The notes under the pieces are model-generated. The model did not search any database. It was given only the letters and a program-made list of their open reading frames with translations, and had not been told where the DNA came from. The translations under genes were made by a program, and so were the position numbers. Of a stretch of 44,764 nucleotides of DNA, positions 35,210 to 44,315 are shown one piece after another (within the stretch, counting starts at the first letter, position 1; the number at the start of each line of letters is the position of its first letter). Location of the stretch: contig JAILDN010000015.1 in NCBI GenBank assembly GCA_024689425.1, forward strand, positions 1 through 44,764, in the 5' to 3' direction. The DNA comes from Methanobrevibacter sp. (GTDB lineage Archaea; Methanobacteriota; Methanobacteria; Methanobacteriales; Methanobacteriaceae).

Positions 35210-36635
35210 TTAGAATAATCTGATTTAAAACTTTCTGAGGATTTTCATAGTACAATTCTAAAACAGATTTAACTTCATTTACAGATCTTATATTTTGATT
35301 AACCATATGCTGCAAAACCAATTGACGATTTCCAATTTCTTTATATAAATCATTTAATGGCCTTCCACTTAATTTTGCGATTTCAGATAATGTTTTTGAC
35401 GCAATACTAATATTTTCAATCTTATCGTTCTCCGGATTCCATTCAAATATCTTATTTAACTGAACCGTTCCCTCTTCAATACCGACTACTTCAGCCACTT
35501 CACTTATTCTCCTATATGAAACTCCATTAGGCTTATAAATTCTATTTTGCATTATGATAAAGTCAATGGCTGTAATCATTATTTCTGGAACAGACATAGG
35601 TTCATTTGTTAGTCTAGTAATTGTTTCTCTTGCATCATTAGAGTGGAGCGTTCCAAAGCCAGAATGACCAGTATTCAATGCCGTGAATAATGTTATAGCT
35701 TCACTTGCCCTCACTTCTCCAACTATTATCCTATCCGGCCTTTGCCTTAAAGAATTTTTAACCAAATCGTTCATTGTTAGTTCACCACGATTTTCAGTAT
35801 TTGAAGGTCTTGTTTCCATCCTTATTACATGTTCATGAGGAATTTGAAGTTCTAACGTGTCTTCTATTGTTATAATTCTTTCTTTTGGATTGATTAATGC
35901 CGTTAAAGCATTGAGCGTTGTTGTTTTTCCAGAACTTGTACCTCCAGAAATTATTGCATTTGCAGATTTCACTCCCAAACCATCAAAGCACAACCAGAAA
36001 AATGCCGCTAATTCCGTAGAAATCGTGTTAAAATTTATTAAGTCTATAATTGTTAATGGATCTCTTCTGAATTTACGAATTGTAAGTGAAGGACCATCTG
36101 CAGAAACTGGAGGAATGGTTGCGTTTATTCTTGAGCCATCTTTTAATCTTCCATCCAATATTGGAGATTCCTGGTCTATTCTTCTGTTAATCTGTCTTGC
36201 CATCAAATCTATGAGTTCTGTCAGTTCATCTTCGTTTTTATATACGATATTGGTTTTCATCATCCCATATTTTCTGTGATAAACAAAAACGGGTTTATTT
36301 AAGCCTATTACCATTATTTCCTCCAAATCATCATCATGAATTAGGGAGTCTATTTGACCGTAGCCAATGATATTTTGAAGTAATTTTTTAGATAAGGAAT
36401 CAATATATTCCTTTGAGATACTTCCGGAATCAAATGAAAGCCTTGAAAATAAGAAATTTTTAATATCATTTAACAGTTTAGTCTCATTTATCTGAAAGTT
36501 TTCTCCAGAAGATATTGCCAAATCGACAAGATTTTCTCTAAGTTCCTTTAAAAGAAGTTTCTCTTCAGGCGTGTATTTCTGTTTAAAGACCTCATAGGTG
36601 GGGATTAAGCTATTATTTTCGATTATTTCATTCAT
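35202..36635 (-). CDS. TadA/VirB11-family secretion ATPase
   Basis: About 477 residues. Walker [17 protein letters not shown] (about 229-244), an Asp box/Walker [45 protein letters not shown] and [18 protein letters not shown] are the signature of the GspE/VirB11 superfamily, CpaF/TadA branch. ATG at 36635 was chosen because GGTGATG precedes it; a GTG at 36644 lies in that site. It energises assembly of surface filaments with the TadC-like protein. An AGTATTAGTAATACT box lies in its promoter region. Confidence 0.9.
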   Translation of the reverse strand: MNEIIENNSLIPTYEVFKQKYTPEEKLLLKELRENLVDLAISSGENFQINETKLLNDIKNFLFSRLSFDSGSISKEYIDSLSKKLLQNIIGYGQIDSLIHDDDLEEIMVIGLNKPVFVYHRKYGMMKTNIVYKNEDELTELIDLMARQINRRIDQESPILDGRLKDGSRINATIPPVSADGPSLTIRKFRRDPLTIIDLINFNTISTELAAFFWLCFDGLGVKSANAIISGGTSSGKTTTLNALTALINPKERIITIEDTLELQIPHEHVIRMETRPSNTENRGELTMNDLVKNSLRQRPDRIIVGEVRASEAITLFTALNTGHSGFGTLHSNDARETITRLTNEPMSVPEIMITAIDFIIMQNRIYKPNGVSYRRISEVAEVVGIEEGTVQLNKIFEWNPENDKIENISIASKTLSEIAKLSGRPLNDLYKEIGNRQLVLQHMVNQNIRSVNEVKSVLELYYENPQKVLNQIILNG

Positions 36636-36671
36636 GAACATCACCTTTTTGAAAGATTTTTTGTAAAAGAT

Positions 36672-36686
36672 AGTATTAGTAATACT
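36672..36686. promoter_or_regulatory. AGTA-type box between tadA and methyltransferase genes
   Basis: AGTATTA-G-TAATACT (36672-36686) is a perfect inverted repeat containing the AGTAATACT box. It lies about 40 bp before tadA and 60 bp before the rightward gene. On the minus strand an AT-rich AAAAATTTATTAAT (36688-36702) could be the TATA. Only one box is present, so it is weaker evidence than the hmd and cbi arrays. Confidence 0.45.
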
Positions 36687-36746
36687 TATTAATAAATTTT
36701 TATTACGAGTGAAATTATAATTATAAAGTCAAAGCAATATAAGAAT

Positions 36747-37685
36747 ATGAGCAAAAAATGTAGCTGTGGCAAAAATTGTATAACCGACTTTGAAAATTTA
36801 GATGAAAAAATTCAAAAATTATATGAATGTGAAAATTGTGAAGACATTCAAATTAAAAAATTCAGTCCATTAATTGAATTAATTGACTTTGATGAGCTAG
36901 ACGGCAATTATAAAAAGTGTTCATGTGGAAAAAGACCCTTAGATGTTGTAATGAGCCATATCTTAAAAATAATGATTGAAGATGAAATAGTTCCCAAAAA
37001 AGCCACACTACGAAGAAACAGTCCAGTGCCATTAAGTGAATTTTACTACAGCAGTTTTAACCCACAATTCATTAATGAAAATACATTAATCCTGCTCCAT
37101 CCAGATTTTACCCCAAAAACAGCCGCAAAACTAATGACTGAAGTTCCAGAAGTTAAAGGCATTTTAAAGGGAAGTCCTCAAGAAACTGTTGGGCAATTCA
37201 ATAGACAAAGCGAAATTAAAAACTTTGAACTGTTAGCAGGATGTGACATGCAAACAAATGTTATGAGAACCTTGATTAATGAAAAGATAATCATAAACAA
37301 AAAGCAAAGCCAACACCATATTGAAGTCGCTCCAACAACTGAAAATAAGCTGATTAAATTACACAATTACATAAAAAACAATGACATCAATCCCGGCACT
37401 GCAATAGATGCAATGTGCGGCAGCGGAGCTCTTGGAATCTATCTGCTCAAATACGGTTTTGAAAAAGTAATATTCAATGACATTTATCCCCAAGCCATTT
37501 CCAATTTAAAAGAAAATTTAGAAGTTAACGGTATTTCTGAAGGTTATGAAATAAACAACAAAGCTTTTGAAGATTTGAAAGTTGAACACACAGACATTTG
37601 TATTGTTGATCCGTTTCCAAAAGACGATGCAGAAGAAATAATTGAAAAAGCAGAAAAAATAGCAGACCATACAATAATTATTTAA
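36747..37685 (+). CDS. SAM-dependent methyltransferase-like protein with N-terminal Cys motifs
   Basis: 312 residues. The N-terminal part has CSCGKNC, CENCED and CSCGKRPLDVV (possible metal sites). The C-terminal half is a class I methyltransferase fold: TAIDAMCGSGALGIYLLKYGFEKVIFND (motif I, about residues 218-245) and CIVDPFPKD (motif IV, about 290). DPF rather than NPPY suggests a small-molecule, tRNA-ribose or protein substrate rather than base N-methylation; that is tentative. I recall similar proteins only as uncharacterised methanogen proteins. Confidence 0.65.
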   Translation: MSKKCSCGKNCITDFENLDEKIQKLYECENCEDIQIKKFSPLIELIDFDELDGNYKKCSCGKRPLDVVMSHILKIMIEDEIVPKKATLRRNSPVPLSEFYYSSFNPQFINENTLILLHPDFTPKTAAKLMTEVPEVKGILKGSPQETVGQFNRQSEIKNFELLAGCDMQTNVMRTLINEKIIINKKQSQHHIEVAPTTENKLIKLHNYIKNNDINPGTAIDAMCGSGALGIYLLKYGFEKVIFNDIYPQAISNLKENLEVNGISEGYEINNKAFEDLKVEHTDICIVDPFPKDDAEEIIEKAEKIADHTIII

Positions 37686-37703
37686 GAGTTAAATTCTTCC
37701 CAC

Positions 37704-38957
37704 TTAAAGAAACATTTGCATGTAAATGACAATTGCAGGAATAATTAAAACACCCATTAGATGAGATTTTCCAACACCTAAATAATGAGGCAACATCCCC
37801 AAAGCAGTTGAAGTGATTAACGCTAGCGTCATGTAAGCCATTGGAGCCTGATAATAGAAAATAAAAATATATAAAATCACTATTTGAAGTAAAATAACGC
37901 CGATTGATAGCTTTCTATAATTTATTTTAGCCATCAAGTTTGAAAATGAATCCCCTAATTTTAATGCCAAAACCAATGAAATAGAAACCGCAAGTAAAGA
38001 TGCAAAAATATAAATTATCAGGTGATTTAAAGACATTTTAGAGATTAAATAAGACATATAAACTGCAATTCCGCTTCTAGGATTGCCAATGATATAAATT
38101 GCCATTAGGGAAAATAGACAGTCTGAAATATTTAACCCTGAAGTCGCAAGTAAAAAATTAACCGTGTCATCATCATTTACATCACTAGCCCCACTAACAG
38201 CCTGGGCAATGACAGTCCCCTGAGCTGGCCCAAAACCTGGCAGGAACCCTAAAATGGCCCCAGTTATTCCTCCAGCGAAAATGCTTTTAAATTTTTTAAA
38301 GTCAATTTCTAAATCATAAAATGAATTTTGATGAGGGAGTATTGAATTATCATTTAAACTAAATAAAATCGTACTGATGCCGAATAGTCCAGAAAAAGTG
38401 CACATTAAACTAATTCCTGAAGATATTGGAGTTTGAAAAACTGTCCAACCTAAAATCCCTGAAAGTACAAACAAGAGCAATGCCCAGATGAAATCCCTTG
38501 AAGTGCTTGTTAAACTATATGTCAAATAAATTGAAGCAAGAAGTAAAATTATCCATGTAAACGGCTTTGTAGCATCATGCAATAACGGTAAAACAATAGC
38601 GAATATTGGAAGCATTAATATTGTAACCAAAATAGCTCCAAACCCACCAACACAGACTATCCTAATTACTTCCTTTGAACGGCCTTGCAAGACCATCCTA
38701 TGGCCTGGAAGAACTGAAGTGGCCGTTCCTTCTTCCGGCACTCCCAAAAGCATTGATGGGACAAATTCTATAAGGGCATGCGCGATTGACATTGAAACCA
38801 TCACCACACACAGAAATTCTGGGCTTAAAAAGCCAAGTAAAAATGTTGATGATGCAAATATAATCGCTCCGGCAGTATTAACATGAATGCCCGGAGTCAT
38901 GCCAGTTATTGTTCCTATTAATATACCTATAAAACATGCAATGACCAATTCTATCAT
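37704..38957 (-). CDS. TctA/DUF112-like membrane permease
   Basis: About 417 residues, ten or so membrane segments. IACFIGILIGTITGMTPGIHVNTAG and GGITGAILGFLPGFGPAQGTVIAQAV are a repeated Gly/Pro-rich pair typical of TctA permeases of tripartite tricarboxylate transporters; AHALIEFVPSMLLGVPEEGTATSVLPGH is also diagnostic. No TctB or TctC genes are adjacent, as usual in archaea, so the substrate is open. ATG at 38957 sits right before the first membrane segment; ATG/TTG at 39005/39008 is possible, since a TATA-like sequence near 39030 would give a nearly leaderless mRNA there. Confidence 0.75.
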   Translation of the reverse strand: MIELVIACFIGILIGTITGMTPGIHVNTAGAIIFASSTFLLGFLSPEFLCVVMVSMSIAHALIEFVPSMLLGVPEEGTATSVLPGHRMVLQGRSKEVIRIVCVGGFGAILVTILMLPIFAIVLPLLHDATKPFTWIILLLASIYLTYSLTSTSRDFIWALLLFVLSGILGWTVFQTPISSGISLMCTFSGLFGISTILFSLNDNSILPHQNSFYDLEIDFKKFKSIFAGGITGAILGFLPGFGPAQGTVIAQAVSGASDVNDDDTVNFLLATSGLNISDCLFSLMAIYIIGNPRSGIAVYMSYLISKMSLNHLIIYIFASLLAVSISLVLALKLGDSFSNLMAKINYRKLSIGVILLQIVILYIFIFYYQAPMAYMTLALITSTALGMLPHYLGVGKSHLMGVLIIPAIVIYMQMFL

Positions 38958-39063
38958 GAATATAAAATAATCAGAAATAGCTATTAAATCTTGTTGAAAG
39001 CACATCAAAAAATTGCTTTGAAATGCAAATATTTATGTAAAATGTTTAAAAGTAGATTTAAAG

Positions 39064-39381
39064 TTATTTGCGTTTTTTCCTTGGAGCAGGAAGCTCATCA
39101 TACATCGCGTCTAATAGTTCCTTTAGAAAGTCCCTATTCTCCACATCGTCAACCAGCACCATTTCCTTTGCACCTGCATATGGCAATTCCATGTTTGCAT
39201 CAGGCATCATCTCTAGGGCTACTTTGACCGGTTTGATGAGAAACCTGTCATCGTATATGCCTCCGACAATCTTTCCACGATAGTAAATGATGTATTCTCC
39301 CATCATCGCCCTATAAGATATATCGTCCAAATCGGATAGTTGCTCCAACATATATTCTAAATACTCTTTACTTGATGCCAT
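39064..39381 (-). CDS. TfoX N-terminal domain protein
   Basis: 105 residues: EYLEYMLEQLSDLDDISYRAMMGEYIIYYRGKIVGGIYDDRFLIKPV is the TfoX/Sxy N-terminal fold, ending in a basic tail RKKRK. Bacterial relatives control competence; the role in methanogens is unknown. The start lies in AT-rich sequence with no strong ribosome site visible. It stands between the permease and the 2TM gene on the same strand, with its own gaps. Confidence 0.8.
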   Translation of the reverse strand: MASSKEYLEYMLEQLSDLDDISYRAMMGEYIIYYRGKIVGGIYDDRFLIKPVKVALEMMPDANMELPYAGAKEMVLVDDVENRDFLKELLDAMYDELPAPRKKRK

Positions 39382-39501
39382 ATTAAATCACAATTAAAAC
39401 CCCAAACAATTCATCCTGTTAAGCCATCTCTTTAAAATTCTGATGAAATTGTTCGTTTAAAAAAAAAGTAATGGTTAATGGAATTTGATTTTCTTCGAAA
39501 A
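39382..39501. other. Short gap without clear features
   Basis: 120 bp between the TfoX and 2TM genes. It holds an A/T-rich run (TTTAAAAAAAAAG near 39455) but no convincing gene, hairpin or box. Confidence 0.4.
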
Positions 39502-39774
39502 CTATTTTCTCATTTTTTCCATTTCTTTTTCAATCATCTTCTCCTTATAATCGTCATCAAGTTTTTCAGCGAAAACGAATACTTTTAAGAAGTGTAATAT
39601 TAAAATGATTGCCCATGGGAATGTAACCCAATAAAACCACAAGTCGCCCCCAGAAATAATATTTATAATGATAAAAAATATATTGGCCGCAATGAAACCA
39701 TACAAATGCTTATAAAAATGAATTTTTTCTTCTGCCTTTTTCTTTGCTTTACGGTACAATTCTTCTTCTGACAT
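39502..39774 (-). CDS. Small 2TM-domain membrane protein
   Basis: 90 residues. A charged N-terminal helix (YRKAKKKAEEKIHFYKHLY), two membrane segments (about residues 25-45 and 50-70), and a charged C-terminal helix (DDYKEKMIEKEMEKMRK). This is the pattern of the 2TM family (sometimes fused to histidine kinases), whose job is unknown. The minus strand upstream has GGGGTTGTGATTTA before the ATG. Confidence 0.75.
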   Translation of the reverse strand: MSEEELYRKAKKKAEEKIHFYKHLYGFIAANIFFIIINIISGGDLWFYWVTFPWAIILILHFLKVFVFAEKLDDDYKEKMIEKEMEKMRK

Positions 39775-39944
39775 TAAATCACAACCCCAATTAAATTTAA
39801 AAGTTTTTATTCTAAAAGATTAAATAAATCCTTTGTAAATAGTAATATTTTGCAAATAATAATATATATAACTTTTTAAAGAGTTTTAAAGTTTAAATAC
39901 ATGTAAATAAATACATTAAAGTATAAATTAAAGGGAGTATTATT

Positions 39945-40070
39945 ATGATTACATGTTCCGTTTGCGGTTGTCTAAATGACCCATTGAATGCAGTATGCGA
40001 AGAATGTGGGTCCGATTTAATTGATGAGAGTGAATTAGCACTGTTTGAAGACGAAAATGATGATTACTAA
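39945..40070 (+). CDS. 41-residue zinc-ribbon-like protein
   Basis: MITCSVCGCLNDPLNAVCEECGSDL has two CxxC pairs that can bind zinc, followed by a very acidic tail (ESELALFEDENDDY). AAAGGGAG precedes the ATG well. It stands convergent to the MarR gene (stop codons 2 bp apart). Small double-CxxC proteins of this kind are common in archaea and usually unassigned. Confidence 0.75.
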   Translation: MITCSVCGCLNDPLNAVCEECGSDLIDESELALFEDENDDY

Positions 40071-40072
40071 AT

Positions 40073-40531
40073 CTAAAATTTGTTTCTATTAAAATTAAGG
40101 GATTTTATTGATAACTTAGATAATATTTCCAGCAAATCTTCGCGGGAAATATTTAAATCTTCACAAATCATATTATCCCATTCGATTTCTTTTTCTTCCA
40201 ATAACTTTGCCGTATCAAGGCCTTTTTGAGTTAATGTAGTGATATATTCACGTTTATTTTCAGGATTGACTTCCCTTTTGATTAATCCTTTCTTTTCAAA
40301 ATCGCTGAATGCTCTTGAAACACCACTACGATTCATAAAACAAGCTTTTGCTATATCTGATTGGTTAACTGAAGGTTCATAGTAAAGCATCATGAACATA
40401 TAATATTGTGAATAGGATATTTCAGTTTCATTTTTGATAAATTGATTTAAATAGTAATCGTGAGTTTCTTTCAAGGAAATTAAATGATTTAAAATAAATG
40501 GTGAGCAATTAATTATATCTTCATAATCCAT
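40073..40531 (-). CDS. MarR-family transcriptional regulator
   Basis: About 152 residues. The winged-helix domain is clear: PSVNQSDIAKACFMNRSGVSRAFSDFEKKGLIKREVNPENKREYITTLTQKG (about residues 54-105), with flanking helices for dimerisation. ATG at 40531 is preceded by GGTGAT. Target genes are unknown. The gene stands between a zinc-ribbon ORF and the recombinase, and no operator could be identified. Confidence 0.88.
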   Translation of the reverse strand: MDYEDIINCSPFILNHLISLKETHDYYLNQFIKNETEISYSQYYMFMMLYYEPSVNQSDIAKACFMNRSGVSRAFSDFEKKGLIKREVNPENKREYITTLTQKGLDTAKLLEEKEIEWDNMICEDLNISREDLLEILSKLSIKSLNFNRNKF

Positions 40532-40543
40532 CACAATAATCAC

Positions 40544-40731
40544 CTGTAAAAATAGTTATTGCAATTCATCATATATAAATGTTGTCAAACGCAACAATTA
40601 TGTTTAAAATAAAAAAAGAAAAAAAGTTTTGAAAGATTTTACATTAAACTACCTCTTCTGAAGAAGGAAAGATGAAAAATTTAAATACTCCTTAAAACAA
40701 ATAATATATTAAACATCAGGAGGACCCACCC
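40544..40731. other. Intergenic region upstream of the recombinase
   Basis: 188 bp. It holds the promoters of the MarR gene and the recombinase. TATA-like AAATTTAAATACTCC lies at 40677-40691 and AGGAGG at 40720-40725. A possible short hairpin CTTCTGAAGAAG is at 40653-40664. No direct repeat matching the region after the recombinase was recognised by eye. Confidence 0.4.
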
Positions 40732-42597
40732 ATGAATTCAGAATACGAAGTAGAAAATGATGATTATTATAAAGCTTACATGTCTAAGCCAGAAAGAAAC
40801 GAATCAACTGGTAAAAGATATAAAACAATTTTAAGAAAAGTGTACAAATCAACTGGTTATAACGTTGGTGAAATAATCGAAAAATGTTTAGATGAACAAA
40901 GCATTGTTACAAGAGAGACACTGGCCCCTGATGAAAATGGAAATGAACGTTATAGAGAAATCAAATTTAATGTTAACAATAAAGATAATACAGTTAACAA
41001 AGTTTTTAATAAGTATGAAGAATATTGTGTGCAAAGAAAAAATAAAAAAGTTTCAATTCAAGCAGAAACTGATTCACTTAGAGCATTTTTAAGTGAATTT
41101 GGCGTGATACTACCAAAACGTAAAAATTACGAAGATGATGCTGAAGAATGGTACCTTCCAACAAAAGATGATTTTAATTTTATTACACAGGACCTCTCAT
41201 TAGTCCATCAAGCCCTTCTGAATTTTCTCATATCAACAGGAATGCGAGTCTCCGATGCCACATCAATTACCATCGGCCAGTATATGGAAGCCACATCCGA
41301 ATATCATGATTTTGTGGATGTAGAAGAATTTATTGATAATGCACCAGACGATATGATTGGACAATGGGAATTCGTGCCCAAAAAAGCAAAAAGAAAAAAA
41401 ACACAATGCATAACATTCAACTCTACAGAATCCAACAATCTGATATTACAACATCTAAGACATGTGAAAAACCACTACATTCCATTCAAAAATAATAGAG
41501 ATAAAATAAATCTAAAAATTAACAAGAAGTACCCATTATTTGGATCAAGAAGCCATAGATATAAAAAAGAAATAACCCCAAAATCAGTAGGGGGAGAGTG
41601 GAGTAGAAAAAACAAAAAATTCCGAGAGTGGAAAATACAACAAATTAAACAAAAAATTGAAAATGGAGAATTAAGTGCTGAAGATTATGACGACGAAGTC
41701 TCAAAAATACCGAAATTTCATCCACACATATGTAGAAAATTCTTTAGTACAACAGTAAGTAATAACTGTGGCGACATTAGAGTATGTGCTCGCTTAGAAG
41801 GTCATTCCGATGGATTGCCAAATGATAAATTCTATATCAAAAAAAGTGTCGAAGATATTAAAGAAATTTATGTCAACAACATTCATGACGAATTATGCTT
41901 ATCAAATATAGAGACAAAAATTGTTACTAATAAAAAAACAGAAGAATTAAACAAGAAAGTAGCAGAATCTGATGCAAAAATAGAAGCATTAACAAATGAA
42001 AATGCTAAATTAAAACAACAACTTAACAAAACACAAGAACAAATTGCTGAAACAAACAAAGTTGTAGAAGAACTTACATTAAAACGAAAAAGATCAGATA
42101 TACGTAAAATAATAACAAACCATTTTTATGACAATTATCGTGATAGAATTCTACAAAAAGAATATGATAAAGATGGAGAACAATCAATTGGATTAAAAAA
42201 ATGTGTAGTGATATGTGAAATTGCATATGAAATGGCATTAGAAAATGAATCTAGTTTTACAGAAACTACTGAATATTTAGATTCACTTATCAAAAAAGCT
42301 ATAGTTACTTGTTCTTTTAATCCAGATATGATAGTGCCAAAATATGAGAAAATACATGCTAAAAATAGTCATTTTAATGAAATTAATATGACCATGTCAA
42401 ATATTATTGCAGATGTAATTGTAATTATAGGAAATCATGAAGAAGTATGGGATATGGTAAAAGAAGACCAAAAAACATTAAAAAACACAATTGTCAATCA
42501 TATACAAAACTCAAATTATGATCTTGACAATATAACTCTTAAGGATAAACAAAATATGGCAGAAACTGTTATCATGGAATATTTAACTGCAGTTTAA
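40732..42597 (+). CDS. Tyrosine recombinase/integrase with a long C-terminal coiled-coil extension
   Basis: 621 residues. The tyrosine recombinase core is visible: Arg172 in STGMRVSDA, His332 and Arg335 in HPHICRKFF, His358 in LEGHSDG and Tyr368 in NDKFYIKK; a Lys-rich stretch KKAKRKKTQ (about 221-229) may give the catalytic Lys. An N-terminal SAM-like DNA-binding region precedes it. After Tyr368 come about 250 further residues: a predicted coiled coil (about 395-455, NENAKLKQQLNKTQEQ) and an unknown helical part. That is much longer than normal phage integrases. AGGAGG upstream is strong. It may integrate or invert an element; next to it are gene fragments. Confidence 0.85.
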   Translation: MNSEYEVENDDYYKAYMSKPERNESTGKRYKTILRKVYKSTGYNVGEIIEKCLDEQSIVTRETLAPDENGNERYREIKFNVNNKDNTVNKVFNKYEEYCVQRKNKKVSIQAETDSLRAFLSEFGVILPKRKNYEDDAEEWYLPTKDDFNFITQDLSLVHQALLNFLISTGMRVSDATSITIGQYMEATSEYHDFVDVEEFIDNAPDDMIGQWEFVPKKAKRKKTQCITFNSTESNNLILQHLRHVKNHYIPFKNNRDKINLKINKKYPLFGSRSHRYKKEITPKSVGGEWSRKNKKFREWKIQQIKQKIENGELSAEDYDDEVSKIPKFHPHICRKFFSTTVSNNCGDIRVCARLEGHSDGLPNDKFYIKKSVEDIKEIYVNNIHDELCLSNIETKIVTNKKTEELNKKVAESDAKIEALTNENAKLKQQLNKTQEQIAETNKVVEELTLKRKRSDIRKIITNHFYDNYRDRILQKEYDKDGEQSIGLKKCVVICEIAYEMALENESSFTETTEYLDSLIKKAIVTCSFNPDMIVPKYEKIHAKNSHFNEINMTMSNIIADVIVIIGNHEEVWDMVKEDQKTLKNTIVNHIQNSNYDLDNITLKDKQNMAETVIMEYLTAV

Positions 42598-42599
42598 AT

Positions 42600-42737
42600 A
42601 ATTTTACAATACATATAATCATCACCACAACTATTCCTGCCCTAATACTCCTGCTTCCAGTCACAATTGCGAAGGCAAGAGTGTTCATAAATGCATTCAT
42701 GGCTTCCAGTATATATGCAACAAGGCATTTACGATAA
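42600..42737 (+). pseudogene. C-terminal fragment of a membrane protein (frame remnant)
   Basis: An open frame without a start reads TIPALILLLPVTIAKARVF and ends ASSIYATRHLR before TAA at 42735-42737. It is hydrophobic and uses GC-richer codons (GCC, CTG, CTT) than its surroundings. It looks like the tail of a membrane-protein gene cut off by insertion or deletion near the recombinase. Only the tail is present. Confidence 0.45.
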
Positions 42738-42793
42738 AAATTTTAAGTAGTGGCGACAGAGATAATAACAAAATTAATACACTGGTGTTTATA

Positions 42794-43129
42794 ATGTTAA
42801 TTTCTCCAAAAAATTTCATAAAAAGATATGAAAATGCATCATTAGATGAAATTTATAAAGTGAAAAAGAGCATAATGAAATTCATCAGAGAATATGAATC
42901 AGGCAAATATGATAAAATAGACCATTTAAGATGTCCTAGTTACAGCAGCCAATATTACAACGATAAAGAAATACTTAAAGGATTAAATAAGTTAATAGAA
43001 ATTAAAAAGCAAGAATCTGGAATTAATGATAATAATCAGTTAGTCGATGATCTTGAAAAAAGAGCAGGCATAATGAGACTGGACACTCCCAAAGTTCCTG
43101 TAAATATTCCAGCATATAAGCTGGCGTAG
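42794..43129 (+). CDS. Unknown 111-residue protein beside the recombinase
   Basis: MLISPKNFIKRYENASLDEIYKVKK begins a mostly helical, charged protein; DHLRCPSYSSQYY is in the middle and the end is PKVPVNIPAYKLA. GGTG upstream supports ATG at 42794. No family is recognised. Position suggests it belongs to the same accessory segment as the recombinase. GC content is slightly higher toward its 3' end. Confidence 0.55.
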   Translation: MLISPKNFIKRYENASLDEIYKVKKSIMKFIREYESGKYDKIDHLRCPSYSSQYYNDKEILKGLNKLIEIKKQESGINDNNQLVDDLEKRAGIMRLDTPKVPVNIPAYKLA

Positions 43130-43140
43130 GTAATTGAAAC

Positions 43141-43260
43141 ATGATAATAGATTTCAAGAACGGATATGATACCGACCAGACAGCAGTGAGGACAGTGAGA
43201 AGCATACTAAAGATAATGTCCATACAGTTTTATTCACCATTAATAATATTTTTTCATTGA
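43141..43260 (+). pseudogene. Short ORF, probable 5' fragment of a gene
   Basis: MIIDFKNGYDTDQTAVRTV followed by a helical RSILKIMS, then a nonsense-like hydrophobic tail and stop at 43258-43260. GGTAATTGAAAC precedes the ATG. The first 27 codons look protein-like and GC-richer (CCGACCAGACAGCAGTGAGG), while the tail does not, so a truncated gene is more likely than a real 39-residue protein. It follows the unknown ORF by 11 bp. Confidence 0.4.
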
Positions 43261-43304
43261 TTTAATTTAAATTTTTTTAATTTACTAAAATAATCAATTG
43301 ATTT

Positions 43305-44309
43305 TTATCTGGTATAATAATCTTCTATTCTAACGGTATCATCTAAAAATGGAGTTGATATTTCATGTAAAATCGTATTTTCAACCGCCACGATTGAATG
43401 TGGCACATTATGATTTATACGAATTGTGTCATTTTCCGAGAAATATTTTCTTTCATTTTCAAATTGTATATAACCTGAACCGGAAATGATATACATTGTT
43501 TCATCTTTTTGATTGTGATAATGGAAGGATGTCCTGAATCCTTCTTTAATATAGAGTTCTTTGGACATATATTTCTCGGTGGAAATCAGTACTTTTTCAT
43601 AGCCCCACGGTTTGTCTGTTTTGTTTTTATATTCCTTTTTGACGGATTCTAATCCTTTTACAGTGTCTATTGCATTCCAATAAATGCCGTCTTCCTTATA
43701 ATAACCCAGACTGTTTTCCTTGGCAATTGCCGGGAAGTATAATTTTTCAATGTCTCCTGTTTCAAATTCGCCAAAGTCAATTTTTGATTTTGTAAAGTAA
43801 ATTCCTCCGTTGATATAATAGTCTTCCAGCAGAGGTTTTTCTTTAAATGAGACTAAACGGTCGCCATTTATCTCAACAATACCATAGGGGGAGGGCATTT
43901 GAGTAATGAACATAGTGACCGGTAAGGAAGATTTAACTCCATATTCAATCATTGCCTTTAAGTTAATGTCTGAGACAATATCTCCGTTACGTATAATGCA
44001 TTGTTTGTCTCCTTCGATTGCATTCATACCTAACCTGATGGCATTTAAAGTTCCTAAAGGTTCGTCTTCGATAATATAATGGATTTTAACGCCTTTATAT
44101 TCATTGCCGTATCGTTCTTCAATTTTCTCATGCAGAAATCCGGCTAAAAGATATACTTCATTAACGCCAGCGTTTTTAAAGTCAAATAACTGTTTGTCCA
44201 GTATTGTATAATCCTCACAAATTTCAACCAGGGGTTTTGGTATAGTTTCGGTAACAGGTCTTAAACGTTTTCCAAAACCTCCGCATAAAATCATTCCGAC
44301 AGTTTCCAT
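43305..44309 (-). CDS. Sugar nucleotidyltransferase fused to a cupin domain
   Basis: 334 residues. The N-terminal domain starts [26 protein letters not shown], the signature of sugar-1-phosphate nucleotidyltransferases (about residues 5-30); [11 protein letters not shown] and [17 protein letters not shown] follow. The C-terminal 90 residues form a cupin with [19 protein letters not shown] and [18 protein letters not shown], as in mannose-1-phosphate guanylyltransferase/isomerase-type enzymes. It is likely to make an activated sugar for surface glycans. It follows the DegT-type aminotransferase by 6 bp. Confidence 0.88.
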   Translation of the reverse strand: METVGMILCGGFGKRLRPVTETIPKPLVEICEDYTILDKQLFDFKNAGVNEVYLLAGFLHEKIEERYGNEYKGVKIHYIIEDEPLGTLNAIRLGMNAIEGDKQCIIRNGDIVSDINLKAMIEYGVKSSLPVTMFITQMPSPYGIVEINGDRLVSFKEKPLLEDYYINGGIYFTKSKIDFGEFETGDIEKLYFPAIAKENSLGYYKEDGIYWNAIDTVKGLESVKKEYKNKTDKPWGYEKVLISTEKYMSKELYIKEGFRTSFHYHNQKDETMYIISGSGYIQFENERKYFSENDTIRINHNVPHSIVAVENTILHEISTPFLDDTVRIEDYYTR

Positions 44310-44315
44310 AAATAT

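Noticed and set aside
36672-36707. Second AGTA half-site (TATTACG, 36701-36707) making a tadA box pair
   Set aside because: It lacks the terminal AGT/ACT arms and its 21-bp spacing differs from the 31-33 bp seen elsewhere.
40544-43304. Intact prophage or integrative element
   Set aside because: Only one recombinase is present; there are no capsid, terminase or replication genes, no target tRNA next to it and no flanking direct repeats found by eye.
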